Assembly (NCBI GenBank): GCA_945859605.1
Contig: OX243825.1
Location: 25,245,713 to 25,309,712, forward strand
DNA: 64,000 nt
From: Lumbricus rubellus
Lineage: Eukaryota; Annelida; Clitellata; Crassiclitellata; Lumbricidae
Direction: 5' to 3'
A program made the position numbers and the translations under genes. The notes below the pieces were generated by a model. It did not search any database. It was given only the letters and a program-made list of their open reading frames with translations, and had not been told where the DNA came from. Positions 21,295 through 33,796 of the stretch are shown one piece after another (position 1 is the first letter of the stretch; each line of letters opens with the position of its first letter).

Positions 21295-22406
21295 TTGCAT
21301 TTGAGATTTTGACAACGGAGGTGAGCACAGGAAAACTGGAACAAGTGGATTCATTTGTATATTTGGGATGCCGGTGTAAAGGTTTCAAATTACCCCCTCC
21401 TAAACATTACCCCCCGGTAACTTGAAACCGGTTTCAGATTACCCCCCCCCCGGAAACTAGATTTGCATCAATCTTCGCATTTATTGCACTAAAAATTTTA
21501 GAAAAATCATCCCGCTTCTTGTTTTGGTGTGAAGCTTTTCATCTGTCATCCAACTTCAATATTTTAATCGGGAAAAAATAATAGCCTCGAAGACATTTCT
21601 CCATGTGACTTCAGCGGCGATTTAGTACTTTAGTAACATATGAAAATATTGATAACAAACCACGAAGTGGGATGACAGATGAAAATTTTCGGACCAAAAC
21701 AGGAAGCGGGATGATTTTTCTGATATTTTTAGTGCAGTAAATGCGATGACTGATGCAAATTACAGTTTTCAGGGGGGTAATGTTTAGGAGGGGGTAATCT
21801 GAAACCTTTACACCGGGTTACAAAGGACGCAAATTGCACGGGAGAAGTAAGATCAAGACTAGCGATGGGAATGATGAGCCTGGTCAAACTGACGAAAGTT
21901 TGGAAAAACAAATCTGTCGGCAACAGAACAAAAACGAGACTGCTGAAGGCCTTGGTGTGGCCAGTGGCGACATACGGGTGTGAGGCATGGACATTAAAAA
22001 AAGAAGAGGAAAGACGTATACAAGCATTCGAGAACAAATGTCTTAGAAAGACACTAAGAATTCCATGGACAAAAAAGCTGACCAACGAACAGGTGTACAC
22101 CATAGCAGGAACAAAGCAACAACAGTACTGTTGACCCACGTAAAAACAAGAAAGTTGCGATACTTTGGACACGTCATGAGACAACAAAATGACAGCATAG
22201 AAAACAGCCTGCTGACGGGATTGATGGAGGGGAAAAGAAGTAGAGGAAGACCTAGAACGGCATGGATAGACAACATCATGAAATGGACTTTCGGGAAGGA
22301 GACTAATGAACATGGCAGGAGATAGACAACTGTGGAAGATGCTCATCCTTTCGTGCAGCCAACCGTCGCAGAGCGACGATGGCGAAATGACATGACATGA
22401 CATGAC
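21295..22406 (+). mobile_element. 5'-truncated LINE (duplicate copy)
   Basis: Second copy of 15007-16120, with the 12-bp target duplication at 21283-21294 and 22407-22418. Confidence 0.85.
21375..21812. mobile_element. Fold-back MITE (duplicate copy)
   Basis: Second copy of 15087-15526, flanked by CCGG. It is two bases shorter in the C-run and has two substitutions. These are the only differences I noticed between the two 6.24-kb copies. Confidence 0.85.
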
Positions 22407-23263
22407 ATACATTTGCGCGAATATTATTCGTTTTTTCGAATCTACCTATAATATTTGCATCAGCAGAAATCAATACCACTCCAATTAAGAGTTTTCGATT
22501 GTTCTACTAAAGCTTTTGTTATTCTCTGTGGGTCTTTTTCTTTTGGATTCAACGCTCTAGTAATAAACCATTTAAAACATTCATCATCATCATCGTTTTT
22601 TAAGTTAATAATTGCCTTTTTATTAGCTGAAATTTCGGGAAGCGGAATGTAAGAACTACCTGTTAAGGGTGTATATTTTACTGTATTGATATATAAATTT
22701 GCAACAGCCTTAAATCTCCAATTACTTCCACGCATCTGAAAACTAGCAATAGACCCCATGATTTTATCCTTCTTTCCGCTATATATTTCGTGCACGTCAT
22801 TAGCAACTAAAATAACTTTTGTCCTAGAAACGAATGGTATATTCTCAGAATTTACTTCTCCAGCTCTACGCGTTCCATAGTACAGGTAAGAACTAAATTA
22901 GTCTTTGTATGACTATTATTCAACAACAGATTAACTACCTGCGGTCCGACAAAGTTAATAAATTCCATCTATTGTATATTGCTTGGTGAATCCTTTAATA
23001 GCTGATGCTGTTTTGTCGAATTTTAATTTTATAAAATATCCTGGAAACAGTTGACCAACGATTCCAGTTTTCCATTAACTGCTTTATTCTCTTGTTTAGG
23101 TATGTAACTAAGCAACCAATCTGCAAAAAATATTATTTTGGATCTAACCTTATTTTGTAGGTTCTCTTAGGCACGAGGAGTAAGCGTAGGGACCTTAATG
23201 TCAGGTACCGATGAATCTAGCAAGTGCGTAACTCCTCCAACATGGTTTATCTTTCTTAAACTA

Positions 23264-23688
23264 CACTGTGTCCGGAAAAATTCCAAGGCTTTACGGTAAA
23301 TATAAAAATAATTAGTAAACATTAATAGATTTTTAAAATTCCAGAAACAGTTTAATCCTGAAATATTATGGAACTATAATTTATGTTCGAAATGTCCGCC
23401 ATTGGCTTCCACGCATGCTTCGAGACGTATACACGCCACTGACTAACAGCAGCATCGACGACCAGTTGATCAAGTTCATCCCAAGCATTAACAATTCGCT
23501 CGCGGAGTTCTTCGATGTTTCTGACCTTTGTCTTGGTATACTTTCTCCTGCATTACTAATAATTTACAAAGAATTTTTTTGGTAATTATGTACGGATCAA
23601 AAAGGTTTTAAAATTTTCTAATTGATTATTATCTACTATAGTTTTTTCATTCATATATTAGAGCCTTGGAATTTTTCCGGACACAGTG
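23264..23688. mobile_element. Mariner-type MITE (duplicate copy)
   Basis: Second copy of 16978-17402 with TA at 23262-23263 and 23689-23690. Confidence 0.85.
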
Positions 23689-24029
23689 TACATTTCTTTA
23701 AATACATTTTATTCTTACCATACAAAATATTAACATCCAAATTATCTCTCGTACACTTAGATTTTGTAGACATTTCCGTTTTGATAAGCTATGATACCAG
23801 CACTCTGACCACACGCCATTAACGGCTTTATACATAGATGTATACGTGGTTCAGTCTCTCGATTCATTATCTACTCTTATCGGTTGTTTCCTGACAGTAT
23901 TTAACGCGTCATGTCGACATGGCATAGACGTGTAGCCTGTCGGAAGTATATTCTTTTAATAACTATTACAGCTAAAAGTTGAGGTTTGTTGAAATGGGAA
24001 ATACATGTAATCATGTGCTGCTTGGCTAG

Positions 24030-24430
24030 CATTATAAGCTCTGATAGCTCCATAATATAAAATTCAAATGAATTTCCCATACACAACGCTCATTTTCTGT
24101 CCATCTGATTAGAACTGCAGCAACCTATCTGAAATTACGACAGCATACGCTTCGGTGTCGGCTGGCACGGCTGTATTGAAAAAACCTTAATCTGAATATC
24201 AACGACTGACGATTTCAAACGGTCGTATTATTTGCTTACATCGAACACGAACAGCGAATTCTTTATAATCTATAGGTGTCATACTGCTTTGCGTAATCAA
24301 CTTATCCATACCATAAAATGTTTGACTAAAGGAGGCTGCGTCTCTGTACGCTCTGGAGAATTGTTGATTAGGAAACGACAGGTTACGATCGACAGCTTTC
24401 TTGATTCATCATCACATAAATGTTCTTAAG
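24030..24430 (-). pseudogene. Decayed minus-strand coding remnant, possibly Polinton-type
   Basis: Minus-strand frames interrupted by stops include FPNQQFSRAYRDAASFSQ, MDKLITQSSMTPIDY and TEAYAVVISDRLL followed by SDGQKMSVVYG. The last two resemble segments I associate with proteins of Polinton-type elements, but I cannot name the protein. Strand and position next to the polymerase remnant suggest a common source. Confidence 0.3.
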
Positions 24431-26790
24431 ATCGCAGTGATCAAAGAGCGATGAATTGAGTTTCCTGATTACCGATTATGATTCTGAAATCCTACGATGA
24501 TATAGGCTACCTAGGTTTCTCTGGTGATGTCTTAACGCTTAGTCTCCAACTGAAACTTGTCGACTGGGGATTGGGGAACTCTTATTGTGTCGCATTGACG
24601 AGCTCTATACGCAACTGGCAACGTTAATTTCGATTCAGTCGTCTTATACAACTGCATTCGTTCCATATCTGAAGGAATAACGTGTGGAGTAAACCATGAA
24701 ATTTTGCTTATGGCAACTTTTCCGGCAATATCGGAATATGGAATCGTCGTCAGCTTTATGAACTAAAGTCAGCGTCTGTTCAAAGTTTTCAAAACACGAA
24801 AATGTGCCTCAAGGGAGCAATAAAGCTGAACGAGTGTAGGACATTAACCCCCGTGGACAAAAACCTCCCGGACAAAACCCCCCGGACAAAATCCCTCCAG
24901 GTAGAACAAAACCCCGGGTAGAACATAAAATGAGTGTAATTGGCGAAGGAAATGAAAACGTTGTGTAGGTTACGCGTTCCTCATTATATACGGTAATCTT
25001 ATCGACGATCGCCAATCGTTAAATTTGAGTACAAAATTGAAGGGGAACTACGCTAACTAGTAGGCCTATTATTATATCTAAGTTTATACCAATTTCCCTT
25101 TGGCATAAAACAAGTCAGCATAAAGCAAACAAGCACTTTCTGTCGGATTGAGTGGATGACACTAACAAGTTTTGTATTTTGAGATAAGTAACACATTCCT
25201 CTGCTGTAGGCGATGACTACCAAATTTACGAAGTTTTAAGTTTGCACCTAATTGAACCGCTGGGTCTCTCCCCCCGGATGGCTAGGTCTCTATCCGTAGA
25301 CATTGCCAAATTGACACTGCTAAAAAATGGACAGTGATAAGTTCTGTCTCTACCCGTAGGCATATGGCATTAACCACGCGAAGTTGATACCGCTACGAAA
25401 ACCTGTACAATGACAGCTACTTTTCTATGAACAAGAACACGCTGTAATGACAGGTCCTACACATTTGCAATATTATCATCGAATCATTTCTTTGTTCTTC
25501 ATCGACTTCCGATAAACAACTGAAAAACGTGTATTCATTATCTAGCACACGCTTGTCGGTGCAATTCGTTCAATAATCTGCAGCATTGTCATAACAGAAA
25601 TCCGGTTCGACGTTCAGATGCAATTCATTTTCTAGCACCTGCTGCATTTTCAAGGGATGATGTTAAGTGGCTTGTTTTAGGCGCAGACGTTGACGCAAGA
25701 TTTGAATTTCATGCTAAGGTCATCATCGTTGTTCATTCATTCATTCATTCATTCATTCATTCATTCATTCATTCATTCATTCATTCATTCATTCATTTCA
25801 AGAATTGTTGATAAGGTCTTTTATGTTATGGTGCTTCATAATTTGTGTAGAAGATAGGCCATAATACATTAAACCAGGATAGCTCTGTTGTAAATAGACA
25901 ATATCGGTGAATTGTTATATATAAGGCAAAATGAATTCTTGAGGAAATGACTCTGTTGGAGGGATGTCAGTTGGAATGTGCTCACGTGCAGATAAGTAAC
26001 ACTAGGGCCGGGCTTGACCACAAACTTGGAGACCGTCCCCATTTCCCACAAAGTCTCCCCATGAGTGCTGCTGCTAATTGAAAACTCCATTTCGAATGTG
26101 ATTGCATAGGACCACAGGCGTAGCCCCTCAGCCGGCCGGCGGGCCGCATATGGTACATACATAACCTCATAACGGGTCGGCGGCATGTTTGACATAGGCC
26201 AATATTAGGCCTATATGCGGTGTATTCTATTAGGATAAGCACGCTACGCTATAATTACATAGTTGATTTCATTGCCGTTAATCACTGTCTATTTTTCTTA
26301 TTCGATGTTAACAGTTGTATAAATTTTCCTCTTCTTTTGGGCGGGGACTGAGCCGCAGATAGGGGGGGGGGGCCCTCTGGCGCCGCCACTGAAATTATAT
26401 GAGAGATGGCAGCTTAAAATGTGAACATTACGTTGTATCTGTTGTATTGTATCTATACATTTACATCTGAGGTGCATAGCATCTCGAGTATCAGATATCT
26501 GTAACGGCGACTATCAGCACTGAAGGATGAGCATTTCATTCAAATGACAGCCTAAAATAAAGTGTGGAAAATTTTAAAAAATCGAAATTGGGGATGGCAC
26601 ATCCTTTCCCAAATCCTTCCTCTCATCAGCGCTGTGCACTCCGGCGATAGCCCGTTGGCTGCTCTTTTGCCCTTCTCCCAAATCCATGTAGCATGCAAGT
26701 TCGATCGAGGCCTATGTAAACAGCACATAGGCCTATGTTACATATTGACAGAATGATGACTAAATTCTGGTCACCTGACCAAGATCTACA
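24431..26790. other. Non-coding stretch with C-rich and tetranucleotide repeats
   Basis: No gene is supported. A C-rich array at about 24840-24925 repeats variants of GGACAAAACCCCCC, similar in style to the fold-back arrays at 3494-4472 but with CAAAA in place of CAATTA. A pure ATTC/TCAT microsatellite runs from 25732 to 25797. A G-run of ten lies near 26362. Confidence 0.55.
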
Positions 26791-26797
26791 TAAAAGT

Positions 26798-27655
26798 TAA
26801 TGTCATGTCAGTCCCCGACGTCGCTGCGCGACGGTTGGTCACCTATCGCGTGCAGCGGCGAGACGATTGGACCCGGAAAGACTGGACCAAGCAAGAATAT
26901 TGTCAATCCAGCTAATACGCGGTCTACCCTTGCGTCGATAACCTTCCACGTGACCCAGCATAATGGCTTTATCCACGCAACCCTAGGGAATCCTGATGAT
27001 ATGACCGAAATAGGAGAGTTTGCGAGCCTTGATGGAACCCAAGAGCTCTGGTGAAGTCCCGGCAAGCCGATAAACCTGTGATAAGTTTGAGCGTCCAAGA
27101 AATGCGCAAAAGCTTACTGGTACATTTGTTCTCGAAGCACTGTATCTGCTTTTCATCCGCCTATTTGAGCACCCATGATTCGCAACCATAAGTCGCGACT
27201 GACCAGACCAAGGATTTCATCAAACGAAGCTTGGTTTGAGTACTAATTGACTTGTTTTTCCAGACCTTCGTAAGCTTCACCATGGCCAGCCTGGACTTAA
27301 TATCGACTGAACACTTTGCATCACTTGAGATTTGACTGCTTAGATATGTGAAGTTATCCACCTGTTTGAGTTCACAGCCCGCAACAAAAATCCTGAGGAT
27401 CCTATCGGTATTGGTCATAACCTTCGTCTTTTAAACATTTATCTTTAAACCGTACTTCTTGGCAGCGGATTCGACACGATTGACGAGCTCCTGGAGTTCC
27501 TCTGGTGATGTAGCGATCAAGAGTATGTCATCCGCGTATCTAAGATTACTGATGGTCCTACCTCCAATTCTGAAGCCCCTCTGAACCCGTCAAGCGCCTT
27601 GCGCATTACCTGTTCCGCCAGGATGTTAAATACGCAAGGCTAGATGTTTCAGAGA
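26798..27655 (-). mobile_element. LINE, 3' half of a twin-primed insertion
   Basis: Minus-strand coding starts at about 27655 with the RT block SPYLFNILAEQVMRKALDG, continues through a stretch matching the YADD region (about 27530) and MTNTDRIL, then LKQVDNFTYLSSQISSDAKC and LVWSVATYGCESWVLK, and ends with RKLSYFGHIIR. The 3' tail is ATGAC-like (26798-26812), as in the LINE at 15007-16120. The part before the SPYLF block is not upstream on this strand but lies inverted at 27656-28828. Confidence 0.75.
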
Positions 27656-28828
27656 AACTAAACCTCGTGAGCTTCCTTTTTTGGACTTAGACAAACTGCG
27701 AGACCCGCAGGTAAAACATGACTATGCAGTTGAAGTTACCAACCGCTTCGCTGCTTTAAGCTGCGTCACAGAATCCAGTCCTTCCACTGACTTGTGGTCT
27801 CAGCTCAAAAATATCATCATAGAATCGGCGCGAAAGATTGTTCCCAAAGACTCGGAGAAGCGTAAAAACTGGATTTCGGATGACACTTTCGCGCTTATCA
27901 AGAGGAAGCGCGAAGCCAAGACGAATGCACCGGTGGACTTTGAGAGGAGAAGTGCAAAGAAGACTGAGGGAAGACAAACAAGCCGAACTTGATGCGCTCT
28001 GCTGCGAACTGGAAGAAAATGCAAAGCGTGGAAACTGCAGACCGGTTTACAAGACAGTCAAAAATCTCACCAGATCGTTTCAGGCGCGTAAAATAGCTAT
28101 CAAGGACATCTCTGGAAAGAAGTTAGTTGATCCTGGAAGGAATATTGTGAAGGACTTTACACAGGGAATGTAGACGAGATAACGTTCGAAATTACGGAAA
28201 GAGAACCGCCTCCACTGCGAGAAGAAATCAAACGCGCTTTGCTTAAAGCCTCTTTGCACAAAGCCTCGGGACCGGACGGAGTCGCCACCGAGCTTCTCAG
28301 ATTTGGTAGTGATATGACTCTTACCATGCTACATAAGATTTGTACTGATGTATGGATATCGGGAGTCTGGCCCGACGATTGGAAGCAATCGGTTTTTATC
28401 CCTTCACCGAAAAAAGGGGATCCGATCTGTTGCGAGAACTACAGGACCATAGCTCTAGTTTCGCACGCCAGCAAAATTCTCCTAAGGGTCATCCTGGAAC
28501 GCATTCAAACTAAACTTGACAATGAACTGGCTCCTGAGCAGGCCGGCTTCAGACCCAATCGAGGCACTCGCGATCAGATTACGAACCTCCGGATCATCAT
28601 GGAAAAGGCATTTGAGAAGTCAGAATCTCTACTTTTGCTTCATAGATTTTACGAAAGCGTTCTACATGGTGCAACACGGTTAGCTGTGGTTGTCCATGTT
28701 GGACATGGGGTTCCCCCACAACTTGTCCAACTATTGATGAACCTATACAAACAGCAGCGAGCAGCGGTTAGGACGGATAATATCACCTTTAACTGGTTCC
28801 GCGTTAAGAAAGGCGTTCGGCAAGGTTG
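27656..28828 (+). mobile_element. LINE, inverted 5' half of twin-primed insertion
   Basis: Plus-strand coding reads SEKLNLVSF, then LWSQLKNIIIESARKIVPK, KASGPDGVATELLRFG, WKQSVFIPSPKKGDP, NYRTIALVSHASKILLRVI and QAGFRPNRGTRDQI, and ends at GVRQGC. These are RT blocks upstream of the one that opens the minus-strand half. The break on the outer side (GVRQGC) and the inner start (SPYLFNIL) are adjacent in an intact element, the expected result of twin priming. TAAAAGT at 26791-26797 and 28829-28835 is a candidate 7-bp target duplication. Frameshifts near 27960 and 28160 make it inactive. Confidence 0.75.
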
Positions 28829-28835
28829 TAAAAGT

Positions 28836-29630
28836 GACTAGGGGCCTAATTTTAATGAAAAAAACCGAATTATATTTTAAAAATTTGGATGGAACGTCGT
28901 GTGAAACGGCGAAGAACTTTCCGATAACCTTGATTTTGTACAAACCGACAGCTACATAGATACATGCGCTATAAGGAACGCGCGAATATGGTATAGGGCT
29001 AGGCCTATATCGTAAAAGCACGGCCGTATCCTATTCGAATGCAACGTTGGAAATTGAAATCGAAATCGCTCGAATCGAATGCAAAGTTGTGTTTTTTGTC
29101 GAAAAGATTGTGCTTTTTCCAAAAAATCATATAGGCTACAAACTCGTATTCGAATGGAACGTTCTTCGAATTTTTTCAAAACAATGGCTTTGCAACAACT
29201 TTACGAGATCCTACAAACTATTTACATTTTGATTTTTATACCGAGAAATACTCGTGCATCGAGAAGTCTCGCTCGATTTAATTCCCAATTCCATACTCAC
29301 ACATTCAAAAACGTAAAGTAAACAACCCATTTGACCTAATCTGTGTATTTTCATTCCTTTTAAGTCGAGCAGAGGGAAGGTATCCCACTGCCACTATTTA
29401 ATTGATTCCCAAAATTTTCCAACTGTTCCCTGATCATTCATCATATTATAACGAAGAATTTCTCTTGCATTGATAATTGCATTGATAGGCTAGCTCCAAT
29501 AGCGGGATCACTCCCTTCGGGTATCCTATTGCTCCCTACATTACACAGTAATGAAGCTAGACCATCGCAATTGTTAACTGCAATTCATCACTTTGTGTAG
29601 GCCTACTATTACGAATGTATAATTGATAAT
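28836..29630. other. Intergenic, nothing recognised
   Basis: AT-rich sequence with TCGAAT/ATTCGA-rich stretches around 29030-29170. Short frames only; no family motif was seen. Confidence 0.5.
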
Positions 29631-29639
29631 TGTATGTTT

Positions 29640-31381
29640 GATATTTATGGGATCAGTAAACAAGTTGAAGTTGATGTTGAACTTACAAACCATAACCATA
29701 ACAGCTTGATGTCTTCGCCATCACCGAGAGCTGACACCTTGCCTCAGACGACGTACCGATCCTACGTGCGACTCCATCTGGCTACTCCTCGCGTGACTGA
29801 CCTCGTCCGCCTCAACCTGATGGCCACCAAACACGCGGGGGTGGTATCGTAGTTTTCTTTCGCTCTTTGTTACGTGTGTCGCAAGTTACCTTGGACTGCT
29901 CGTTTACTACATTGGAAGCTCTCTGCTTGAGCATTGCCACTCCTCGTGGTCCTGTCACTCTCCTCACCGTCTACAGACCCAGCTCCTCTTCTCCAACTGG
30001 ACAATTCTTTGAAGAACTTTCCTCAATTCTGGAGATCCTCATAACGCGAAACAGTCAGCTCGTTATCCTTGGTGTCTTCAACGTTCATCTAGAAGAACCT
30101 ACTCTTCCCAGTTCAATTCGCTTCCTTGGCCTCCTCTCTCAGTTCGGTCTTCGCCAACACATCAATCAACCTACCCACCTTTTCGGTGGTCACCTTGATC
30201 TTGTCATAACCAGAGATGATGAACAAGTTCACGATCTCACGGTGATGCCTCCAACACTCTCGGATCATTCCTTCATCCAGTTCATCCTTCCTTCCATCCA
30301 TCTTCAACCGATTCATTCCATTCGCATGCAGAGAGGATGGAAGTCATTCGACTCGCAAACCTTCAGCAACGCTCTTCGTGATACTCTTCTTTCTACACCG
30401 TCTCCTGCTCTTGATACGCTCGCGGTCTCTCAGCTATTTGACCTTTACACATCTACCGTGACGAATCTTCTTGACAATATGCTTCCTCGTCGCAAGGTAT
30501 GGACACGTCTTCGTCCATTGGCAGTCTGGATTGATGCCGACTGCCACAGGTTTCGTCGTCAAACACGATGCCTAGAGCGACGGTATCGTCGGACCAAGGA
30601 GTTCAGTGATCGACTGGCTTGGATTGCCCAGCTACGCGCCCTACATGTACATCGTCTCTACCATCACAAAGAGGCAGCTCACTGGGAAAAGCTAGTCTCG
30701 CGCAACGCCAAGAATCCCTGACGTCTGTGGTTGTCGATCTCGGTGCTTCTTGACAAGACATCTCGATCCTCTTAAACACCTGCATTCACTGCATGTGAAT
30801 TTCTTAAGGCACTGTCAACAAAGATCGACCGCCTTCGTGCCTCAACTTCTGACGCACCTCCTCCAACGTTTACCTCAACGTCAGCGGTCTTTGATGATTT
30901 TAAACCTGTCACTGAGTTTGACCTTCGGCTAGCTTTTGCAACTGATAACTTAAACTCATGCGAACTTGATCCCATACCCCCACGTCTTGTCTCTCTGCCG
31001 TTTCTACCTTACCTTAAGCAATCTGGTCTCCTTCCTGCAAATCAATCTGGTTTTAGGGCCCATCATTCCACTGAGACAGCTCTCCTTTCTTTATTATCTG
31101 AAATCTATTCTGCTGTTGATAGGTCTGAGGTCAGTCTGTTGGCCCTCTATGATGTCTCTTCAGCTTTCGACATGGTCGATCACGACATCCTACTCAAGCG
31201 TCTTGAGATCCCCTATGGTGTTAAGGGGTCTCCCCCTTTCTTGGTTCCAGTCGTACCTTTCTGAAAGAACTCAAATGATTATATCTGGTGACTCTCGAAC
31301 CCAATGGGTTCATGTTAGTCTGGGTGTTCCTCAAGGTTCAGTTCTTGGACCTCTCCTATTTATGCTTTACACGGCTGACAT
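29640..31381 (+). mobile_element. L2-like LINE, endonuclease and RT start
   Basis: The 29867-30721 frame is the C-terminal part of an AP-type endonuclease: TVYRPSSSS, QLVILGVFNVHL, HLDLVITRDD and LSDHSF, then a linker ending HWEKLVSRNAKNP. The usual catalytic GDFN is GVFN here, so the enzyme would be dead even if expressed. After frame changes the RT starts (CELDPIPPRL, NQSGFRAHHSTE, LALYDVSSAFDMVDHDILL, LGVPQGSVLGPLLFMLYTAD). A younger LINE interrupts it at 31382; it resumes at 32841. Confidence 0.85.
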
Positions 31382-32840
31382 GGCAGAGGGAATAGATAAC
31401 ATCCCAATTGAGATACTGAGGAACCTAGGAGAGAAGGCAATGGGGGAACTGGTGCGGCTGTGCCAGGACATCTACAATACTGGAGAGTGGCCGGAAGATT
31501 TCATGCAAACGATAATGATTCCAATCAAGAAAAAGCCAAACGCAACAACATGCGAGGACCACCGCACTATAAGTCTCCTTACCCATGCATCAAAGATTCT
31601 ACTAAGAGTGATCACGAAAAGACTGCAGACAAAAGCAGAAAATGATAAAATCATTGGAGAGGATCAATTTGGCTTCAGAAAGGGAAGAGGAACAAGAGAC
31701 GCGATTGCATCACTGAGAATTCTAACAGAAAGAAGCATCCAGCATGGACAGGATATATACATATGCTACGTTGACTATGAAAAAGCGTTTGACAGGGTCG
31801 ATTGGAAGAAGCTGATGAGTGCGCTAAGACGAATTGGCGTGGAATGGCAGGAAAGGCGATTGATAGGTAATCTATATATGGGACAGAAGGTGAAAATTAG
31901 AATTGATGGAGAATACTCGGAACCAGGAAAGATAGGAAGAGGTGTGAGGCAAGGATGCCCACTATCCCCAATACTGTTTAATATCTATATAGAAGAAATT
32001 GTAAGAGAAACACTGGAAGAAGTGAATGAGGGGATAAAGGTAGGAGGAAGACTGATAAAAGCTCTGAGGTTTGCGGACGATCAGGCAATGTTGGCAGGCA
32101 CTCAAGAAGGATTACAAAGAATGATGGATCGATTGAACATGATATCGACAGAATACGACATGAAAATAAACATCAAGAAGACAAAGGCTATGAGGATAAG
32201 CAAAGGAGGAAATAAAGCAATTCTTAAGATCACATTAAACGGAGAGGAAATAGAGCACGTGGAGAAATTCTGTTACCTAGGAAGTATGATCACAGATGAT
32301 GCAAGATGCCATGTAGAAATAAAAAGACGAATAGCCATGGGAAAAGACGCATTCAACAAAAGAGGGGAACTCCTCAGAGGAAAACTAAATATGAATCTAA
32401 AGAAGAGAATGGTCAAGACGCTGGTGTGGAGTGTGGTACTGTATGGGTCAGAAACATGAACAATGAGAAAGGATGACATAAGAAGATTGGAGGCTTTCGA
32501 AATGTGGATTTGGCGGAGAATGAAGCGTGTCAGCTGGAGGGAGCACAAGACGAACAAGAAATACTCCAGATGGTGGGAGAGGACAGATCAATGCTGGAGA
32601 CAATACGGAGGCGACAGAGAAACTGGATTGGCCACATCATGAGGAGTGACACCATAGTACGAGATATCATCGAAGGAAGAATGGAGGGGAAAAAGACAAG
32701 AGGAAGACCAAGAACAATGCTACTGGATTGGATGATGACAAAGGACGGTTACAGAGGGCTAAAGATGGATGCACAGAACAGATATGCGTGGCGTCATTTG
32801 ACATATGAACCTGCCTGACGGCAGAGAACCAAAGAAGAAG
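31382..32840 (+). mobile_element. Younger LINE inserted in L2-like element
   Basis: ACGGCTGACAT lies at 31371-31381 and 32841-32851, an 11-bp target duplication. The insert is 5' truncated and begins in the RT. It contains GEDQFGFRKGRGTRDAI, ICYVDYEKAFDRVDW, GRGVRQGCPLSPILFNIYI and the catalytic LRFADD box, then FCYLGSMITDDARC, LVWSVVLYGSET, a TGA where W is expected (32457), and after it IGHIMRSD and [15 protein letters not shown]. It ends in AAAGAAGAAG. Apart from the stop the frame is nearly intact, so this is one of the younger LINEs here. The long frame 30966-32459 is an artificial fusion of L2 and this element. Confidence 0.9.
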
Positions 32841-33796
32841 ACGGCTGACATCTCTTCTCTTTTTCCGATTTGTAGTGCTGCTGGCCATCTATTTGCTGAC
32901 GATGTCCAGGCTTTTGTCCATGGTCCCTCATCTTCCCAGCTGCTGTTAGTTGCGCTTATTGAATCGCTTACTAATCATCTCCACTCATGGATGTCTTCTA
33001 ATCGCCTTTCGCTTAATACTTCAAAGACTCAATTCATCTGGCTAGGTACTCCCCAGCAGCTCCAGAAGCTTGATTTCATTCTGCTCTCTGGAAAATTCCC
33101 GCTGTTTTCCTTCTCTTCAAGTGTGCGGGATCTGGGTGTTGTACTTGATAGCTCACTTACCTTTACTGAGCATATTTCAATTGTGACACGCTCGTCATAT
33201 TTTCAATATAAGACGTCTCTGTCTCCTCCTCCATCTTCACCACCTTAATTCATGCTTTTATATGCTCACGAATTGACTATTGCAATGCTCTCCTCATTGG
33301 TCTTCCTAAAATTCGTCTTTCACCGATTCATTCGGTTCTTAACTCAGCTACTAGATTGATTGCCCGCCTTCCCAAGTACTCTCACATATGTTTCATGAAC
33401 TTCACTGGCTTCCTCTCCGTGCTCGCACACAATTCAAGATCCTCACTCTGATCATAAAAGCTCAACGGGGTCTTGCCCCAAAATATCTGACTAATGTTTT
33501 ACTTTGTTCTCACTCGGCTTCCTCCCACCGTCCACTTCGTTCATCCAACAGATTTGACCTCTTGCATGGTTCCTCGGTCTAGAACTGCTATGGCTCAGTC
33601 TCGATCATTTGTCTCAATTGGTCCTTCTCTTTGGAATGCTCTTTCTCCTTCTGTTCGCTCTACACTTCTTTCTGGTAGTCTGCCTTGTCTCTTCTCAAAA
33701 CCTGTTTCTTCTCGCGGGGTCTTGCGCACTGGGAGCGCCTCTGAACGGTTCACCCTACTAGAGGCGCTTTATAAATGTTTAAATACAATACAATAA
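32841..33796 (+). mobile_element. L2-like LINE, RT end and 3' tail
   Basis: Continuation of 29640-31381. It reads HLFADDVQAFVHGPSS, SNRLSLNTSKTQFIWLG and VRDLGVVLDSSLTF, then in other frames LHWLPLRARTQFKIL, VPRSRTAMAQSRSF and GPSLWNAL. It ends with GGGAGCGCCTCTGAAC, a GCGCTTTATAAATG motif and an AATAC-type simple tail at about 33796. The 3' motif is shared by the other L2-like pieces and, in part, by the SINEs. Confidence 0.85.

Larger units (their letters stand above)
20329..23826 (-). pseudogene. Polinton-type polymerase B remnant (duplicate copy)
   Basis: Second copy of the decayed gene at 14041-17540, with the same stops, frameshifts and insertions. The shared lesions show that decay preceded the duplication. 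Confidence 0.6.
17792..24029. repeat. Tandem duplication, copy 2 (6238 bp)
   Basis: Direct copy of 11504-17743 in the same orientation, starting GGCCAAGGATCCCAGCC inside the L2-like sequence and ending CTTGGCTAG. It carries its own SINE, inverted repeat, polymerase remnant, LINE, MITE and mariner MITE, listed separately. After 24029 the sequence becomes unique. Confidence 0.95.

Noticed and set aside
11504..24029. Treating the tandem copies as a composite transposon
   Set aside because: Ends lie inside dead elements, there is no target duplication, and a templated filler marks the joint, all pointing to repair-based duplication.
30966..32459. 497-codon plus-strand frame as one gene
   Set aside because: It joins shifted L2-like sequence to the inserted LINE across an 11-bp target duplication, so it is a chimera, not a gene.
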